From Pseudomonadota bacterium (GTDB lineage: Bacteria; Pseudomonadota; Alphaproteobacteria; Sphingomonadales; Sphingomonadaceae): 38,418 bases of DNA. Shown here in pieces: positions 16,407 to 24,990 of this stretch. Within the stretch, counting starts at the first letter, position 1, and the number at the start of each line of letters is the position of its first letter. The stretch is from positions 1 through 38,418 of the forward strand of contig JAKOWQ010000392.1 in the NCBI GenBank assembly GCA_029781465.1, in the 5' to 3' direction. Position numbers and translations under genes: made by a program. The notes beneath the pieces were generated by a model, which was not told the DNA's origin, ran no database searches, and saw nothing but the letters and a program-made list of their open reading frames with translations.

Positions 16407-17420
16407 ATGATTCCCGCGATCTTCGGCCTTTCCGAAACCGTGCTGGGCGCAGAGGAGCGCGCTTTTTTCCGCGCCGCCGATCCGGCGGGCTACATCCTGT
16501 TCGGACGCAATGTCGAAAGCCGCGAGCAGCTGCGCGCGCTGACCGATACGCTGCGCGAAATTCACGGGCGCGACCGGCTGCTGATCTCGATCGACCAGGA
16601 GGGCGGACGGGTGGCGCGGATGCAGCCGCCGGTCTGGGCGAAGTGGCCGGCGGGCGCCGCTTTTGACCGGCTCTACGATCTGGCCCCGGCCAGCGCGATC
16701 GAGGCGGCGCGGCTCAATTACGAGGCGATGGGTCACGATCTGGCCGAAGCGGGGATCACGTGCACCCACGCGCCCGTGCTCGATGTGCAGCAGGCAGGCG
16801 CGCACGACGTGATCGGTGACCGGGCGCTGGGACATGAGCCGCTGCGGGTTGCCGCGCTGGGCCGCGCGGTGCTCGACGGGCTGGCCCGGGCGGGAGTGCT
16901 GGGCACGATCAAGCATATGCCCGGCCACGGCCGCGCGGGAGCGGACAGCCACAAGGAACTGCCCACTGTTACCGCCAGCGATGCCGAGCTTGAACGCGAT
17001 ATCGCTCCGTTCCGGGCGCTGGCCGATGCTCCGATCGCGATGACCGGCCATATCCGTTTCACTGCCTGGGACGATCGGAATCCGGCCACCCAATCGCCCT
17101 TCGTGGTGGAGGAGATCATCCGCAAGCGGATCGGCTTTGGCGGGCTGCTGCTGACCGATGATCTCGACATGGAGGCGCTTTCGGGCACGGTTCCCGAGCG
17201 GGCGCGGCGCGCGCTCGATGCCGGGTGCGATATCGCGCTCAATTGCTGGGGGCGGATCGCAGACATGGAAGGCATCGCCGCGCTTTGCCCGGATATCACC
17301 GATGCAGGTGCCGCGCGGCTTGAAGCGGCGCTGGGTGCGATCCGGCTCGATGGCGCGGCCGGGCGCCAGGCCGAACTGCTGGCCGCTCGCGATGCCCTGC
17401 TCGGATTGATGGCGGCATGA
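16407..17420 (+). CDS. nagZ: Beta-N-acetylhexosaminidase NagZ
   Basis: This 337-residue glycoside hydrolase family 3 enzyme removes GlcNAc from anhydro-muropeptides in cytoplasmic cell-wall recycling. Visible features are DQEGGRVARM (residues 63-72), the catalytic loop KHMPGHGRAGADSH (169-182, His174 in the general acid/base dyad) and the nucleophile D251 in LLLTDDLDMEAL. No signal peptide is present, as expected for NagZ. The ATG at 16407 is chosen over a TTG three codons earlier; neither has a good ribosome site. Its end overlaps scpA by 4 bp (ATGA). The neighbouring SPOR protein also handles peptidoglycan. Confidence 0.95.
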   Translation: MIPAIFGLSETVLGAEERAFFRAADPAGYILFGRNVESREQLRALTDTLREIHGRDRLLISIDQEGGRVARMQPPVWAKWPAGAAFDRLYDLAPASAIEAARLNYEAMGHDLAEAGITCTHAPVLDVQQAGAHDVIGDRALGHEPLRVAALGRAVLDGLARAGVLGTIKHMPGHGRAGADSHKELPTVTASDAELERDIAPFRALADAPIAMTGHIRFTAWDDRNPATQSPFVVEEIIRKRIGFGGLLLTDDLDMEALSGTVPERARRALDAGCDIALNCWGRIADMEGIAALCPDITDAGAARLEAALGAIRLDGAAGRQAELLAARDALLGLMAA

Positions 17421-18223
17421 GCGGTGACACCCTGATCGACGGTCCCGCGATCACCCTGCCCGAGGACGATTGGCAGGGTATTGGCACCGCGGCGAGCGAG
17501 GATGCCGCGCTCTACCTCGAACTCGACGGCTGGGAAGGGCCGCTCGACCTGCTGCTCGATCTGGCGCGGCGGCAAAAGGTCGATCTCAGGCGGATCTCGA
17601 TCCTTGAGCTGGTTGACCAGTATCTCACCTATATCGAGCGCGCCGAGGCGCTGCGGCTCGAGCTGGCGGCGGACTATCTGGTGATGGCTGCCTGGCTGGC
17701 CTACCTCAAATCGGCGCTGCTGCTCCCGCGCGAGGAGCAGGAAGAGCCGAGCGCCGAGGAACTGGCGCTGCGCCTGCAACTTCGGCTTCAGCGGCTGGCG
17801 GCGATGCGCGATGCTGCCGCGCGGTTGATGGGGCGTGACCGGCTGGGCCGCGATGTGTTCGCGCGGGGCGCGCCCGAGGGGCTGCGGGTCGATCGCAAGA
17901 ACAAGTGGCAGTGTGACTGGTTCGCGCTGGTCCAGGCCTATGGCCAGGTCAAGGCGCGCACCCAGCCGGTGGTGCACATGGTGCGCGACCGGATGGTGAT
18001 GACGCTCGATTCGGCGCTGGCGCGGGTGTCCTCTATGCTGGGCGTAACGCTTGACTGGATGGAGCTGGGCGAGTTCCTGCCCGCGCATTCCGATCCGCGC
18101 CTGAGGCGTTCGGCCATGGCCTCAAGCTTCGTTGCCGCGCTCGAGCTGGCGCGGCTGGGCAAGGCCGAGCTGCGCCAGGACGAAGTGTTCGGGCCGCTGC
18201 ACCTGCGCGGGATCAAGGCATGA
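17417..18223 (+). CDS. scpA: Segregation and condensation protein A
   Basis: This 268-residue kleisin bridges the SMC dimer in chromosome condensation. The N-terminal ScpA signature is LDGWEGPLDLLLDLARRQKVDLRRISI (about residues 37-63), followed by LVDQYLTYIERAEALRLELAADYLVMAAWLAYLKSALLLP. The acidic linker EEQEEPSAEE and a winged-helix C-terminus (SSFVAALELARLGKAELRQDE) complete the family pattern. The start overlaps the nagZ stop, and the end overlaps scpB (ATGA), so translation is coupled along nagZ-scpA-scpB. The smc gene is not in the window. Confidence 0.95.
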   Translation: MSGDTLIDGPAITLPEDDWQGIGTAASEDAALYLELDGWEGPLDLLLDLARRQKVDLRRISILELVDQYLTYIERAEALRLELAADYLVMAAWLAYLKSALLLPREEQEEPSAEELALRLQLRLQRLAAMRDAAARLMGRDRLGRDVFARGAPEGLRVDRKNKWQCDWFALVQAYGQVKARTQPVVHMVRDRMVMTLDSALARVSSMLGVTLDWMELGEFLPAHSDPRLRRSAMASSFVAALELARLGKAELRQDEVFGPLHLRGIKA

Positions 18224-18828
18224 CCCAGCCAGACGATCTGGTCCGCGCGGTCGAGGCGACGCTGTTCGCCGCCGGGGAACCGATGAGCGCGGAGCAGATT
18301 TCCGCGCATCTGGGCGGCGCCAATGTGCGCGATGCCCTGGCCGAGCTGGCCGCGCACTATGAGGGGCGCGGGGTGCATCTGGTCGAGCGCGGCAAACGCT
18401 GGCATTTCCAGACTGCGGCCGATCTTGCCCACCTGCTGCGGCGCGAGAAGGAAGAAGTGCGCCGTCTGTCGCGCGCGGCGACCGAAGTGCTGGCGATCGT
18501 CGCCTATCACGAGCCGGTCAGCCGGGCCGAGATCGAGGCGATCCGGGGCGTGCAGACCGCCAAGGGCACGCTCGACGTGCTGATGGAGGCTGGCTGGGTG
18601 CGGATCGTCGGGCGCCGCGAGGTGCCGGGGCGCCCGGTGATCTATGCCACTACCCCCGATTTCCTGACCCATTTCGGCCTGGCAAGCCGCCGCGACCTGC
18701 CCGGGATCGACGAACTGCGCGCCGCCGGGCTGCTCGATCCGGTCGAAGATGCGCTGGCCGAGGCGATGGAAACCGCCGGAGAGGCCGAATCCGCAGAAGC
18801 GCCCGAGCAGGAAGAATCCGCCGACTGA
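18220..18828 (+). CDS. scpB: Segregation and condensation protein B
   Basis: This 202-residue protein consists of two winged-helix domains and works as a dimer with ScpA and SMC. The family motifs LVRAVEATLFAAGEPMSAEQI (N-terminus), RLSRAATEVLAIVAYHEPVSRAEIEAIRGV and GWVRIVGRREVPGRPVIYATT are all visible, followed by FLTHFGLASRRDLPGIDEL. The C-terminal tail is acidic (EEAD-rich). It starts in a 4-bp overlap with scpA. About 90 bp separate it from tatA, which might hold a promoter for the Tat genes, but no clear -35/-10 pair is seen. Confidence 0.95.
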   Translation: MTQPDDLVRAVEATLFAAGEPMSAEQISAHLGGANVRDALAELAAHYEGRGVHLVERGKRWHFQTAADLAHLLRREKEEVRRLSRAATEVLAIVAYHEPVSRAEIEAIRGVQTAKGTLDVLMEAGWVRIVGRREVPGRPVIYATTPDFLTHFGLASRRDLPGIDELRAAGLLDPVEDALAEAMETAGEAESAEAPEQEESAD

Positions 18829-18921
18829 CTGGCAAACCGGCGCAACATGTCCTAGATGGGGAGAACAGGGGATCGTGCCGGCGCAATGTGCCGCGCCCCG
18901 CAGTGGTTCAGGAGTTCAAAG

Positions 18922-19152
18922 ATGGGTCTGTCGCTTCCGCACCTGGTAGTGCTCGCGCTGGTGGTGCTCGTGCTGTTCGGCCGCGGCCGGATTTCCGAAA
19001 TGATGGGTGATTTCGGCAAGGGCATCAAGAGCTTCAAGCAAGGCATGGCCGATGAGGCCGCGCCCCAGCCGCCCGCGCAGCAGATCCCGCCGCCCGCCGC
19101 CGCGCCCGCCGAACAGGCCAAGGACGCCAGCAACACCGCGAATCCTCAGTAA
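18922..19152 (+). CDS. tatA: Sec-independent protein translocase TatA
   Basis: This 76-residue protein has one N-terminal transmembrane helix (residues 4-20, SLPHLVVLALVVLVLFG), the hinge GRGRISEMMGDFGKGIKSFKQG (amphipathic helix), and an acidic/Pro-rich tail. This is the TatA/E pattern; TatA multimers form the pore that passes folded proteins. The ATG at 18922 has AGGAG seven bases upstream. An upstream in-frame ATG (18856) would add a non-membrane extension and is rejected. First of the tatA-tatB-tatC set. Confidence 0.95.
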   Translation: MGLSLPHLVVLALVVLVLFGRGRISEMMGDFGKGIKSFKQGMADEAAPQPPAQQIPPPAAAPAEQAKDASNTANPQ

Positions 19153-19181
19153 GCGGCGCCAGGAGGCGCGGGCGGCAGGCC

Positions 19182-19544
19182 ATGTTCGACATCGGCTGGG
19201 ACGAAATGCTGTTCACGGTGATCGTCGCGATCGTCGTGATTGGTCCCAAGGATTTGCCGCGCGCGCTGCGCACCGCCGGGCGCTGGATCGGCAAGGTGCG
19301 CCGGGTTTCGGGCCATTTCCGTTCTGGGATCGAAACCATGATCCGCGAGGCCGAGCTGGCGGACATGGAAAAGCAGTGGAAGGAACAGAACGCGGCGATC
19401 ATGGCCGCGCATCCCGCTCCTTCGGGTGCGGAGGCCGCGCTGCCCGATCCGGGCATGACCTTTGCCGAACCGCTCCAGCCAGATACGCCCCCTGCGGCTC
19501 AGCCGGAGCCTGAGACGCCGTCCGACCCGGCCAAGGAAGGCTGA
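19182..19544 (+). CDS. tatB: Sec-independent protein translocase TatB
   Basis: This 120-residue protein has the TatB pattern: MFDIGWDEMLFTVIVAIVVIGPKDLPRALRTAG, with the conserved glutamate before the membrane helix, the GPKDLP turn and the amphipathic helix RWIGKVRRVSGHFRSGI. A long acidic helix and Pro-rich tail follow. TatB with TatC forms the twin-arginine signal receptor. It lies 29 bp after tatA, and its stop shares a base with the tatC start (TGATG). The AGGAGG-like site CAGGAGGCG is upstream. Confidence 0.96.
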   Translation: MFDIGWDEMLFTVIVAIVVIGPKDLPRALRTAGRWIGKVRRVSGHFRSGIETMIREAELADMEKQWKEQNAAIMAAHPAPSGAEAALPDPGMTFAEPLQPDTPPAAQPEPETPSDPAKEG

Positions 19545-20356
19545 TGGTCTTCAAGGTCCACGACATCGATGAGACCCAGGCTCCGTTGCTCGATCACCTG
19601 ATCGAGCTGCGCACCCGGCTCCTGCGGGCGATCGCGGCGCTGATCGTAGCCTTTTGCGTCTGCCTCTATTTCGCCAGCGACATCTTCGGGTTCCTGGTCC
19701 GCCCCCTGACCGAGGCCTTTCCGCCCGGGCAGGGCAAGCTGGTTTACACCAAGCTTTATGAGGCGTTCTTCGTCGAGCTCAAGGTGGCGCTGTTCGCGGC
19801 TTTCTTCGTCAGCTTTCCGGTGATCGCCAACCAGTTGTGGGCCTTCATCGCGCCGGGGCTTTATGCCAAGGAAAAGAAGGCGTTCCTGCCGTTCCTGTTC
19901 TGGACTCCGGTGCTGTTCACCGCCGGTGGGGCGCTGGCCTATTACGTGGTGATGCCCACGGCCTTCAAATGGATGCTGGGCTTTCAGGGCCAGAAGGGCG
20001 GGCTCGATGTCGAGGCGCTTCCGGCTGCCGGGGACTACCTTGGCCTGGTGATGCAGTTCATCCTCGCCTTCGGGATCAGCTTTCTGCTGCCGGTGCTGCT
20101 GCTGCTGCTCAACCGTGCGGGAATTGTCAGCCGCACTCAGCTGGCCGGAATGCGGCGCTATGTGATCGTTGCGATCACTGCGGTCGCGGCGGTGATAACC
20201 CCGCCCGATCTGCTCAGCCAGATCCTGCTGCTGGTGCCGATGGTGATTCTGTTCGAGGGTTCGCTGCTGATCATGTGGCTGGGCGAACGCCGCGAGGCAA
20301 AGGAGGCCGCAGCCGAAGTCAGTTCCGCTTCGCCTCCCACGCCAGACGGCCATTGA
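19544..20356 (+). CDS. tatC: Sec-independent protein translocase TatC
   Basis: This 270-residue six-helix membrane protein recognises twin-arginine signals. The N-terminus holds APLLDHLIELRTRLLRAI (family signature LxELRxR), and the later signature FPVIANQLWAFIAPGLYAKEKK is present, as is the membrane pattern through ITPPDLLSQILLLVPMVILFEGSLLIMW. The C-terminal tail is short and hydrophilic. It is coupled to tatB. Its last 38 bp overlap the 3' end of the convergent amidohydrolase gene, so no separate terminator can lie between them. Confidence 0.97.
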   Translation: MVFKVHDIDETQAPLLDHLIELRTRLLRAIAALIVAFCVCLYFASDIFGFLVRPLTEAFPPGQGKLVYTKLYEAFFVELKVALFAAFFVSFPVIANQLWAFIAPGLYAKEKKAFLPFLFWTPVLFTAGGALAYYVVMPTAFKWMLGFQGQKGGLDVEALPAAGDYLGLVMQFILAFGISFLLPVLLLLLNRAGIVSRTQLAGMRRYVIVAITAVAAVITPPDLLSQILLLVPMVILFEGSLLIMWLGERREAKEAAAEVSSASPPTPDGH

Positions 20357-21980
20357 CCCAGGCCTGAAGCACCCGGGTCTGGCGCAGGCTTGATGGGCCT
20401 TCCAGCATCGGATCGCGGTCGACCAGCAGGAAATCGGCACGCTCGCCCACTACCAGGCGGCCAAAGCGCCCCTCGGCGAACCCGGCATAGGCACCGCCTG
20501 CGGTATAGGCCGCCAGCGCCTCTTCGCGGGTGACGCGTTCCTGCGGCTGCCAGCCGCCGAGCGGCTCGCTGTCGGGCCCCTGGCGGGTGATCGCTGCGGC
20601 AAGACCGGCAAAGGGATCGGGCAGCTCGACCGGGGCATCGGAACCGAAAGCCAGCCTGGAGCCCGCCGCTTCCATTGCATGCCAGGCATAGGCCCCTGCC
20701 AGCCGGTCCGGTCCGAGCCGCGCCTCGGCCATCAGCCGGTCGCTGGTCTGGTGCACAGGCTGCATCGAGGCGATGATCCCGTTCCTGCCAAAGCGCGCGA
20801 TGTCCGCCGGATCGACGATCTGGGCATGCTCGATCCGCCAGCGCCGGTCGCCGCCATAGGTTGGGGCAAGATCCTCGATCGCGGCCAGCACCGCGGCGTT
20901 GCCCTCATCGCCGATGGCATGGACCGCAACCTGGAAATGATCGAGCGCGGCGCGGCTCATCATGTTCTTCAGCGCGGTATCGCCGGTGATCCTCAGCCCT
21001 TTGGTGCCCGGCGCATCGGCGTAGGGCGCCTTGAGGCTGGCCCCGCGCGAGCCAAGCGCGCCATCGGCGTAAAGCTTGACCCCGTTGAGCCGCAGCCGGT
21101 CTTCATAGAGCCAGGGGGTCGGCCCCGGTCCGCCGATCAGCACGGTATCCTCGATCCCGTGGCCATAGGCCATGATCCGGATTCTGAGCGTGCCATTGTC
21201 GCCCGCGCGGCGATAGGTCTGCCAGTCCTCGATCGTGGTGCCCATGTCGGCAGCGGCAGTCACCCCGCGGCGAAGCAGCTCGTCCTGCGCGGTGGCAAAG
21301 GCCAGGTCGCGGTCTTCGGGGCGCGGCGCGGGCACGGCCTTGTCGACCAGTGCCGAGGCATTGTCGACGAATACGCCCGCCGGCTTGCCGGTTGCCGCCA
21401 CCCGTTCGATCTTGCCCCCGGCCGGGTCTTTGGTCGCGGCGGTAACGGCAGCCAGTTCGATTGCCTTGCTGTTGGCCCAGCCGGCATGGCCATCGACCCT
21501 CTCGAGCCAGACCGGGCGGTCCGGCACCACCGCGTCGAGCTCGGCAGCGGTGGGAAAGCGCTTTTCGGGCCACAGCTCCTGGTTCCAGCCGCGTCCGAGA
21601 ATCCACGGCAGGTTGGGGTGCGCCTTGGCATAGGCGCCGATCATGTCGAGCGCTTCGCCCAGCGAGCGCGCGGCGTTGAGATCGAGCGAGAGCGCGGCGA
21701 AACCCACCCCCATGACGTGGGCGTGGCTGTCGATCAGCCCCGGCATCAGGTAGCGACCCTTGCCGTCAATCTTGTAATCGACTTTCTGCGGACGGGGGTC
21801 GCCCCGGTGCAGCACCTTCACGATCCGCCCGTCGGGACCAATCACCAGCCCGGTAAAGTGGTCAACCGCGTTGCTTGCATCGAGCGTCACACCGTCGACA
21901 TTGTCGACCAGGGTATCGGCGAGGGCGGGGGTGCCAACCGCGAACAGCAGCGCGGCACTGGCAAGGAAAACAGGCTTCAT
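20319..21980 (-). CDS. Exported amidohydrolase (YtcJ-like, amidohydrolase 3 family)
   Basis: This 553-residue enzyme has a signal peptide (MKPVFLASAALLFAVGTPALAD) and an amidohydrolase fold: metal site PGLIDSHAHVMG, a segment DGHAGWANSKAIE, the lysine/metal region GVKLYADGALGSRGA, HAIGDEGNAAVL, RIEHAQIVDP and FGSDAPVE. This is the YtcJ type, with mostly unknown natural substrates. The start ATG 21980 overlaps the upstream gene's stop (ATGA) and has GGAG seven bases before it. A long upstream extension of the frame overlaps that gene and is not real. The 3' end overlaps tatC on the other strand by 38 bp. Export before or by Tat/Sec is an inference; no RR motif is seen. Confidence 0.88.
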   Translation of the reverse strand: MKPVFLASAALLFAVGTPALADTLVDNVDGVTLDASNAVDHFTGLVIGPDGRIVKVLHRGDPRPQKVDYKIDGKGRYLMPGLIDSHAHVMGVGFAALSLDLNAARSLGEALDMIGAYAKAHPNLPWILGRGWNQELWPEKRFPTAAELDAVVPDRPVWLERVDGHAGWANSKAIELAAVTAATKDPAGGKIERVAATGKPAGVFVDNASALVDKAVPAPRPEDRDLAFATAQDELLRRGVTAAADMGTTIEDWQTYRRAGDNGTLRIRIMAYGHGIEDTVLIGGPGPTPWLYEDRLRLNGVKLYADGALGSRGASLKAPYADAPGTKGLRITGDTALKNMMSRAALDHFQVAVHAIGDEGNAAVLAAIEDLAPTYGGDRRWRIEHAQIVDPADIARFGRNGIIASMQPVHQTSDRLMAEARLGPDRLAGAYAWHAMEAAGSRLAFGSDAPVELPDPFAGLAAAITRQGPDSEPLGGWQPQERVTREEALAAYTAGGAYAGFAEGRFGRLVVGERADFLLVDRDPMLEGPSSLRQTRVLQAWVNGRLAWEAKRN

Positions 21981-22873
21981 GACTTGCTCCGGCGGGGCAG
22001 GCGGCGGACCAGCGCGGAGGTATCCTGCCTCCCGCCGCCCATCGCCTGGACTTCGGCATAAAACTGGTCGATCAGCGCGGCGACCGGCAACGAGACACCC
22101 AGCGAGCGGCCTTCTTCCAGCGCCAGTCCCATGTCCTTGCGCATCCAGTCGATCGCGAAGCCGAAATCGAACTCGTCCCGGCACATGGTCTGCCAGCGGT
22201 TGTCCATCTGCCAGCTTTGCGAAGCCCCGCCCGAAATCGCCTGATAGACCTTGTCGAGATCGAGGTGCGCGGCCTCGGCAAAACGCAGCGCCTCGGACAG
22301 CGTGGCAAGAATTCCGGAAAAGGCGATCTGGTTGACCATCTTGGTGGTCTGCCCGGCGCCCGCCTTGCCGACATGGACGATGCGCTTGGTATAGCATTCC
22401 ATCACCGGGCGCGCGGCCTCGATCGCATCCTCGCGCCCGCCGCACATCACCGTCAGCTGGCCGTTCTCGGCCCCGGCCTGGCCGCCGGTTACGGGGGCAT
22501 CGACACAGTGAACCATCAAGTCGCGCGCTTCGACCGCGATCTGGCGGGCGATCCGGGCCGAAACCGTGGTGTGATCGATGAACACCGCGCCGGGCCGCGC
22601 GGTGGTGAAAACCCCCGTCGGGCCCAGCACGACATCGGCCAGGTCATCGTCGTTGCCCACGCAGGTCAGCACCACATCGGCGCCCTCGGCGGCTTCGGCG
22701 GGGCTTGTCGCCACCCGCACGGCAAGGCCGGGGTTGGCCTGCTGCCATTTCTCGGCCCGCGCCGGTGTGCGGTTGTAGATCGTCAGGCGATGGCCTGCCG
22801 CGGCGATGTGCCGCGCGATCGCGCCGCCCATCACGCCCAGGCCCAGGAAGGATACGTTCTTGGCTTCGGTCAT
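21977..22873 (-). CDS. NAD(P)-dependent oxidoreductase, 3-hydroxyisobutyrate dehydrogenase family
   Basis: The 298-residue protein has the N-terminal nucleotide motif VSFLGLGVMGGAIARHI, the segment VFIDHTTVSARIARQI, the substrate-binding DAPVTGGQAGAENGQL and the catalytic-lysine motif GAGQTTKMVNQI, with the C-terminal all-helical domain. This is the beta-hydroxyacid dehydrogenase family (3-hydroxyisobutyrate dehydrogenase, tartronate semialdehyde reductase). The residue after the cofactor strand is N in YNRTP, which with the nearby R hints at NADP preference (inference). It is translationally coupled to the downstream amidohydrolase. The true substrate is unknown. Confidence 0.9.
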   Translation of the reverse strand: MTEAKNVSFLGLGVMGGAIARHIAAAGHRLTIYNRTPARAEKWQQANPGLAVRVATSPAEAAEGADVVLTCVGNDDDLADVVLGPTGVFTTARPGAVFIDHTTVSARIARQIAVEARDLMVHCVDAPVTGGQAGAENGQLTVMCGGREDAIEAARPVMECYTKRIVHVGKAGAGQTTKMVNQIAFSGILATLSEALRFAEAAHLDLDKVYQAISGGASQSWQMDNRWQTMCRDEFDFGFAIDWMRKDMGLALEEGRSLGVSLPVAALIDQFYAEVQAMGGGRQDTSALVRRLPRRSKS

Positions 22874-22912
22874 GCCCCGTCTTTAGACGCTTGGGGCCGC
22901 AAATCCAGCCGC

Positions 22913-23416
22913 TCAGTTGTATTCGAGATAAACCGAGAAATCGCCGCTGTAGGTGCCGGGGGCCTGGTTGGCGTTGACGTAGAGCTTGGCGCCGAAACGG
23001 ACCACGGCCTCGCCCCCGGTCAATTGCACCACCGTTCCGGGACCGCCGGGGAACTGCGGCTCGGCCACCATCGGATCGCCCGGGCCGGTAAGCAGGAAGG
23101 TGGGCGAGAAGTTGACCTGCACAAAGGCATCGGAACCGGTCAGCCTGAGCTGCGAGGCGGCAAAGGCACCGGTGCAGATCAGCGTCGGATCGCAGGCGCG
23201 CCCGGCATTGGGATCGAGATCGAGCACACCCGCGGACCCGTTCGAGACGACCTTGCCGAAGTTCATGTCGAGCAGGACCGCGAACTGGATTTCCTCCAGC
23301 ACCTGGGCGTTGACACCGGCGACCTGCGTCGCCCCGGCATGGGCCGGTGCGGGGGCGAGCGCCGCCATTGCGGCACCCAGGGCCGCCGGTCGCAGCGCTT
23401 TCGTGAAGATGCTCAA
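22913..23416 (-). CDS. DUF4402 domain-containing exported protein
   Basis: This 167-residue protein has a signal peptide cleaved near APAHAGA and then a DUF4402 beta-sandwich pattern: LDMNFGKVVSNGSAGVLDLDP, CTGAFAASQLRLTG, and the closing GTYSGDFSVYLEYN, which is typical of the family. Such proteins are abundant in sphingomonads and are thought to be extracytoplasmic, possibly fimbria- or surface-related; no function is proven. No chaperone or usher gene is nearby. It lies 39 bp upstream of the dehydrogenase gene and is divergent from the threonine ammonia-lyase gene. Confidence 0.8.
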   Translation of the reverse strand: MSIFTKALRPAALGAAMAALAPAPAHAGATQVAGVNAQVLEEIQFAVLLDMNFGKVVSNGSAGVLDLDPNAGRACDPTLICTGAFAASQLRLTGSDAFVQVNFSPTFLLTGPGDPMVAEPQFPGGPGTVVQLTGGEAVVRFGAKLYVNANQAPGTYSGDFSVYLEYN

Positions 23417-23575
23417 ATCCCCGCTCCCCCCGGCCGATGCAAACCCCGGCCTGTGTCCGGCAATAGAACGATTGAATGGCAGGTTGGGAAACAGACGTGC
23501 TTAACGGAATATTCCCTCGCGCCGTGCTCCCAAGCCGTTTGCATGGCCATTCGCTTTGGTTTACGGCGCGCCGCG

Positions 23576-24826
23576 ATGGACAAGCCGCTTTCCCCGGAAT
23601 CTGCGAGCCACGCTGCTCTGCTTGGCATTGACGATGTGCGCGCGGCGGCTGGGCGGATCGAGGGCGCGGTGGTGCGTACCGCGATGGATTACAGCCGTAC
23701 CCTGTCCGAGATAACCGGGGCGGATATCTGGCTCAAGTTCGAGAACCTCCAGTTCACCGCCGCCTACAAGGAACGCGGTGCGCTCAACGCGATCCTGATG
23801 CTTGGGGGGGACAAGGCCAACCGCGGGGTGATCGCCGCATCGGCCGGCAACCATGCCCAGGGGCTGTCCTATCACGGCACCCGGCTTGGCGTGCCGGTGA
23901 CGATCGTCATGCCGCGCACCACCCCGACGGTGAAGGTGATGCAGACCGAGGCGGTGGGCGGCAAGGTGGTACTCGAAGGCGAGACCTTCGATGAGGCCTA
24001 TGCCCATGCCCGCAAGCTCGAGGACGAGTTGGGGCTGACCTTTGTCCATCCCTTCGACGATCCCCATGTCGCCGCCGGGCAGGGCACCGTGGCGCTGGAA
24101 ATGTTGGAAGAGGTTCCCGATCTCGAGATGCTGGTGATCCCGGTCGGGGGGGGCGGGCTGGCTTCGGGAATGGGGGTGGCTGCGCGGGCGATCAAGCCCG
24201 ACATCGCGCTGATCGGGGTTGAGGCCGAGTTGTTTCCCTCGATGTACAACCGGCTCAAGCACAACGAGCTGCCCTGCGGCGGGGATACCCTGGCCGAGGG
24301 AATCGCGGTGAAAGAGCCTGGTGAGTTCACCTCGGCGGTGCTGCGCAGGCTGCTCGACGACATGGTGCTGGTCAGCGAAAGCGCGCTTGAGCGCGCGGTC
24401 TCGCTGCTGCTGCAGATCGAAAAGACCGTGGTCGAGGGCGCGGGCGCGGCGGGGCTGGCAGCGGTGCTGGCCCATCCGGCGCGCTTCAAGGGCCGCAAGA
24501 TCGGCATTCCGATCACCGGCGGCAACATCGACACCCGTCTGCTCGCCAACGTGCTGCTGCGCGATCTGGCCCGCTCGGGGCGCCTCGCCCGCCTGCGCCT
24601 GACGTTGCAGGATCGTCCTGGCGCGCTGTTCAAGGTGATGCGCGAGTTCGATCGTCACAACGTCAACATCATCGAGATCTACCACCAGCGGATCTTCACG
24701 CACCTGCCCGCCAAGGGACTGATTACCGACATCGAGTGCGAGGCGCGCGACAAGGACCAGCTTGACGCACTGGTCGAAACCCTGCGCGAAAAGGGTTACG
24801 CGGTCGATCAGGTCGAGCTTAACTAA
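23576..24826 (+). CDS. ilvA: Threonine ammonia-lyase (medium form with ACT domain)
   Basis: This 416-residue PLP enzyme deaminates threonine to 2-oxobutyrate, the first step to isoleucine. The PLP lysine is K65 in NLQFTAAYKERGAL; SAGNHAQGLSY and the phosphate-binding loop VIPVGGGGLASGMG are present. The C-terminal ACT domain reads RLRLTLQDRPGALFKVMREFDRHNVNIIEI. The single ACT domain and length match the medium-form family rather than E. coli IlvA. The start is uncertain: ATG 23576 is chosen, ATG 23543 would add 11 residues, and neither has a clear ribosome site. A much longer open frame upstream is antisense to other genes and not coding. Confidence 0.93.
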   Translation: MDKPLSPESASHAALLGIDDVRAAAGRIEGAVVRTAMDYSRTLSEITGADIWLKFENLQFTAAYKERGALNAILMLGGDKANRGVIAASAGNHAQGLSYHGTRLGVPVTIVMPRTTPTVKVMQTEAVGGKVVLEGETFDEAYAHARKLEDELGLTFVHPFDDPHVAAGQGTVALEMLEEVPDLEMLVIPVGGGGLASGMGVAARAIKPDIALIGVEAELFPSMYNRLKHNELPCGGDTLAEGIAVKEPGEFTSAVLRRLLDDMVLVSESALERAVSLLLQIEKTVVEGAGAAGLAAVLAHPARFKGRKIGIPITGGNIDTRLLANVLLRDLARSGRLARLRLTLQDRPGALFKVMREFDRHNVNIIEIYHQRIFTHLPAKGLITDIECEARDKDQLDALVETLREKGYAVDQVELN

Positions 24827-24990
24827 GCACCCTGGCGCTGTCCCGTTTTGCGCCCGCAACCCCGCAGCCTTGCGCTGCGCTGTGCAAATTAAGCATCGGC
24901 TAACCGTGTTTTGTAGTTAAAAAGCTTTCAACGCCGCATGGCGCTGGGCATAGTGCCTGGCGTTATCTGACCAGAGGACTCGCCCCGCCC

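Noticed and set aside
23506..23515. GGAATATTCC palindrome between the DUF4402 gene and ilvA
   Set aside because: Ten bases with no wider symmetry or second copy; too weak to call an operator.
22217..23575. A 5' extension of ilvA by more than 400 codons
   Set aside because: It runs antisense over the dehydrogenase and DUF4402 genes and has no domain; the family starts near 23576.
24889..24904. TTAA-N7-CTAAC upstream of bpt as a possible CtrA site
   Set aside because: One half-site is mismatched, the motif is short and frequent by chance, and bpt is not a known CtrA target.
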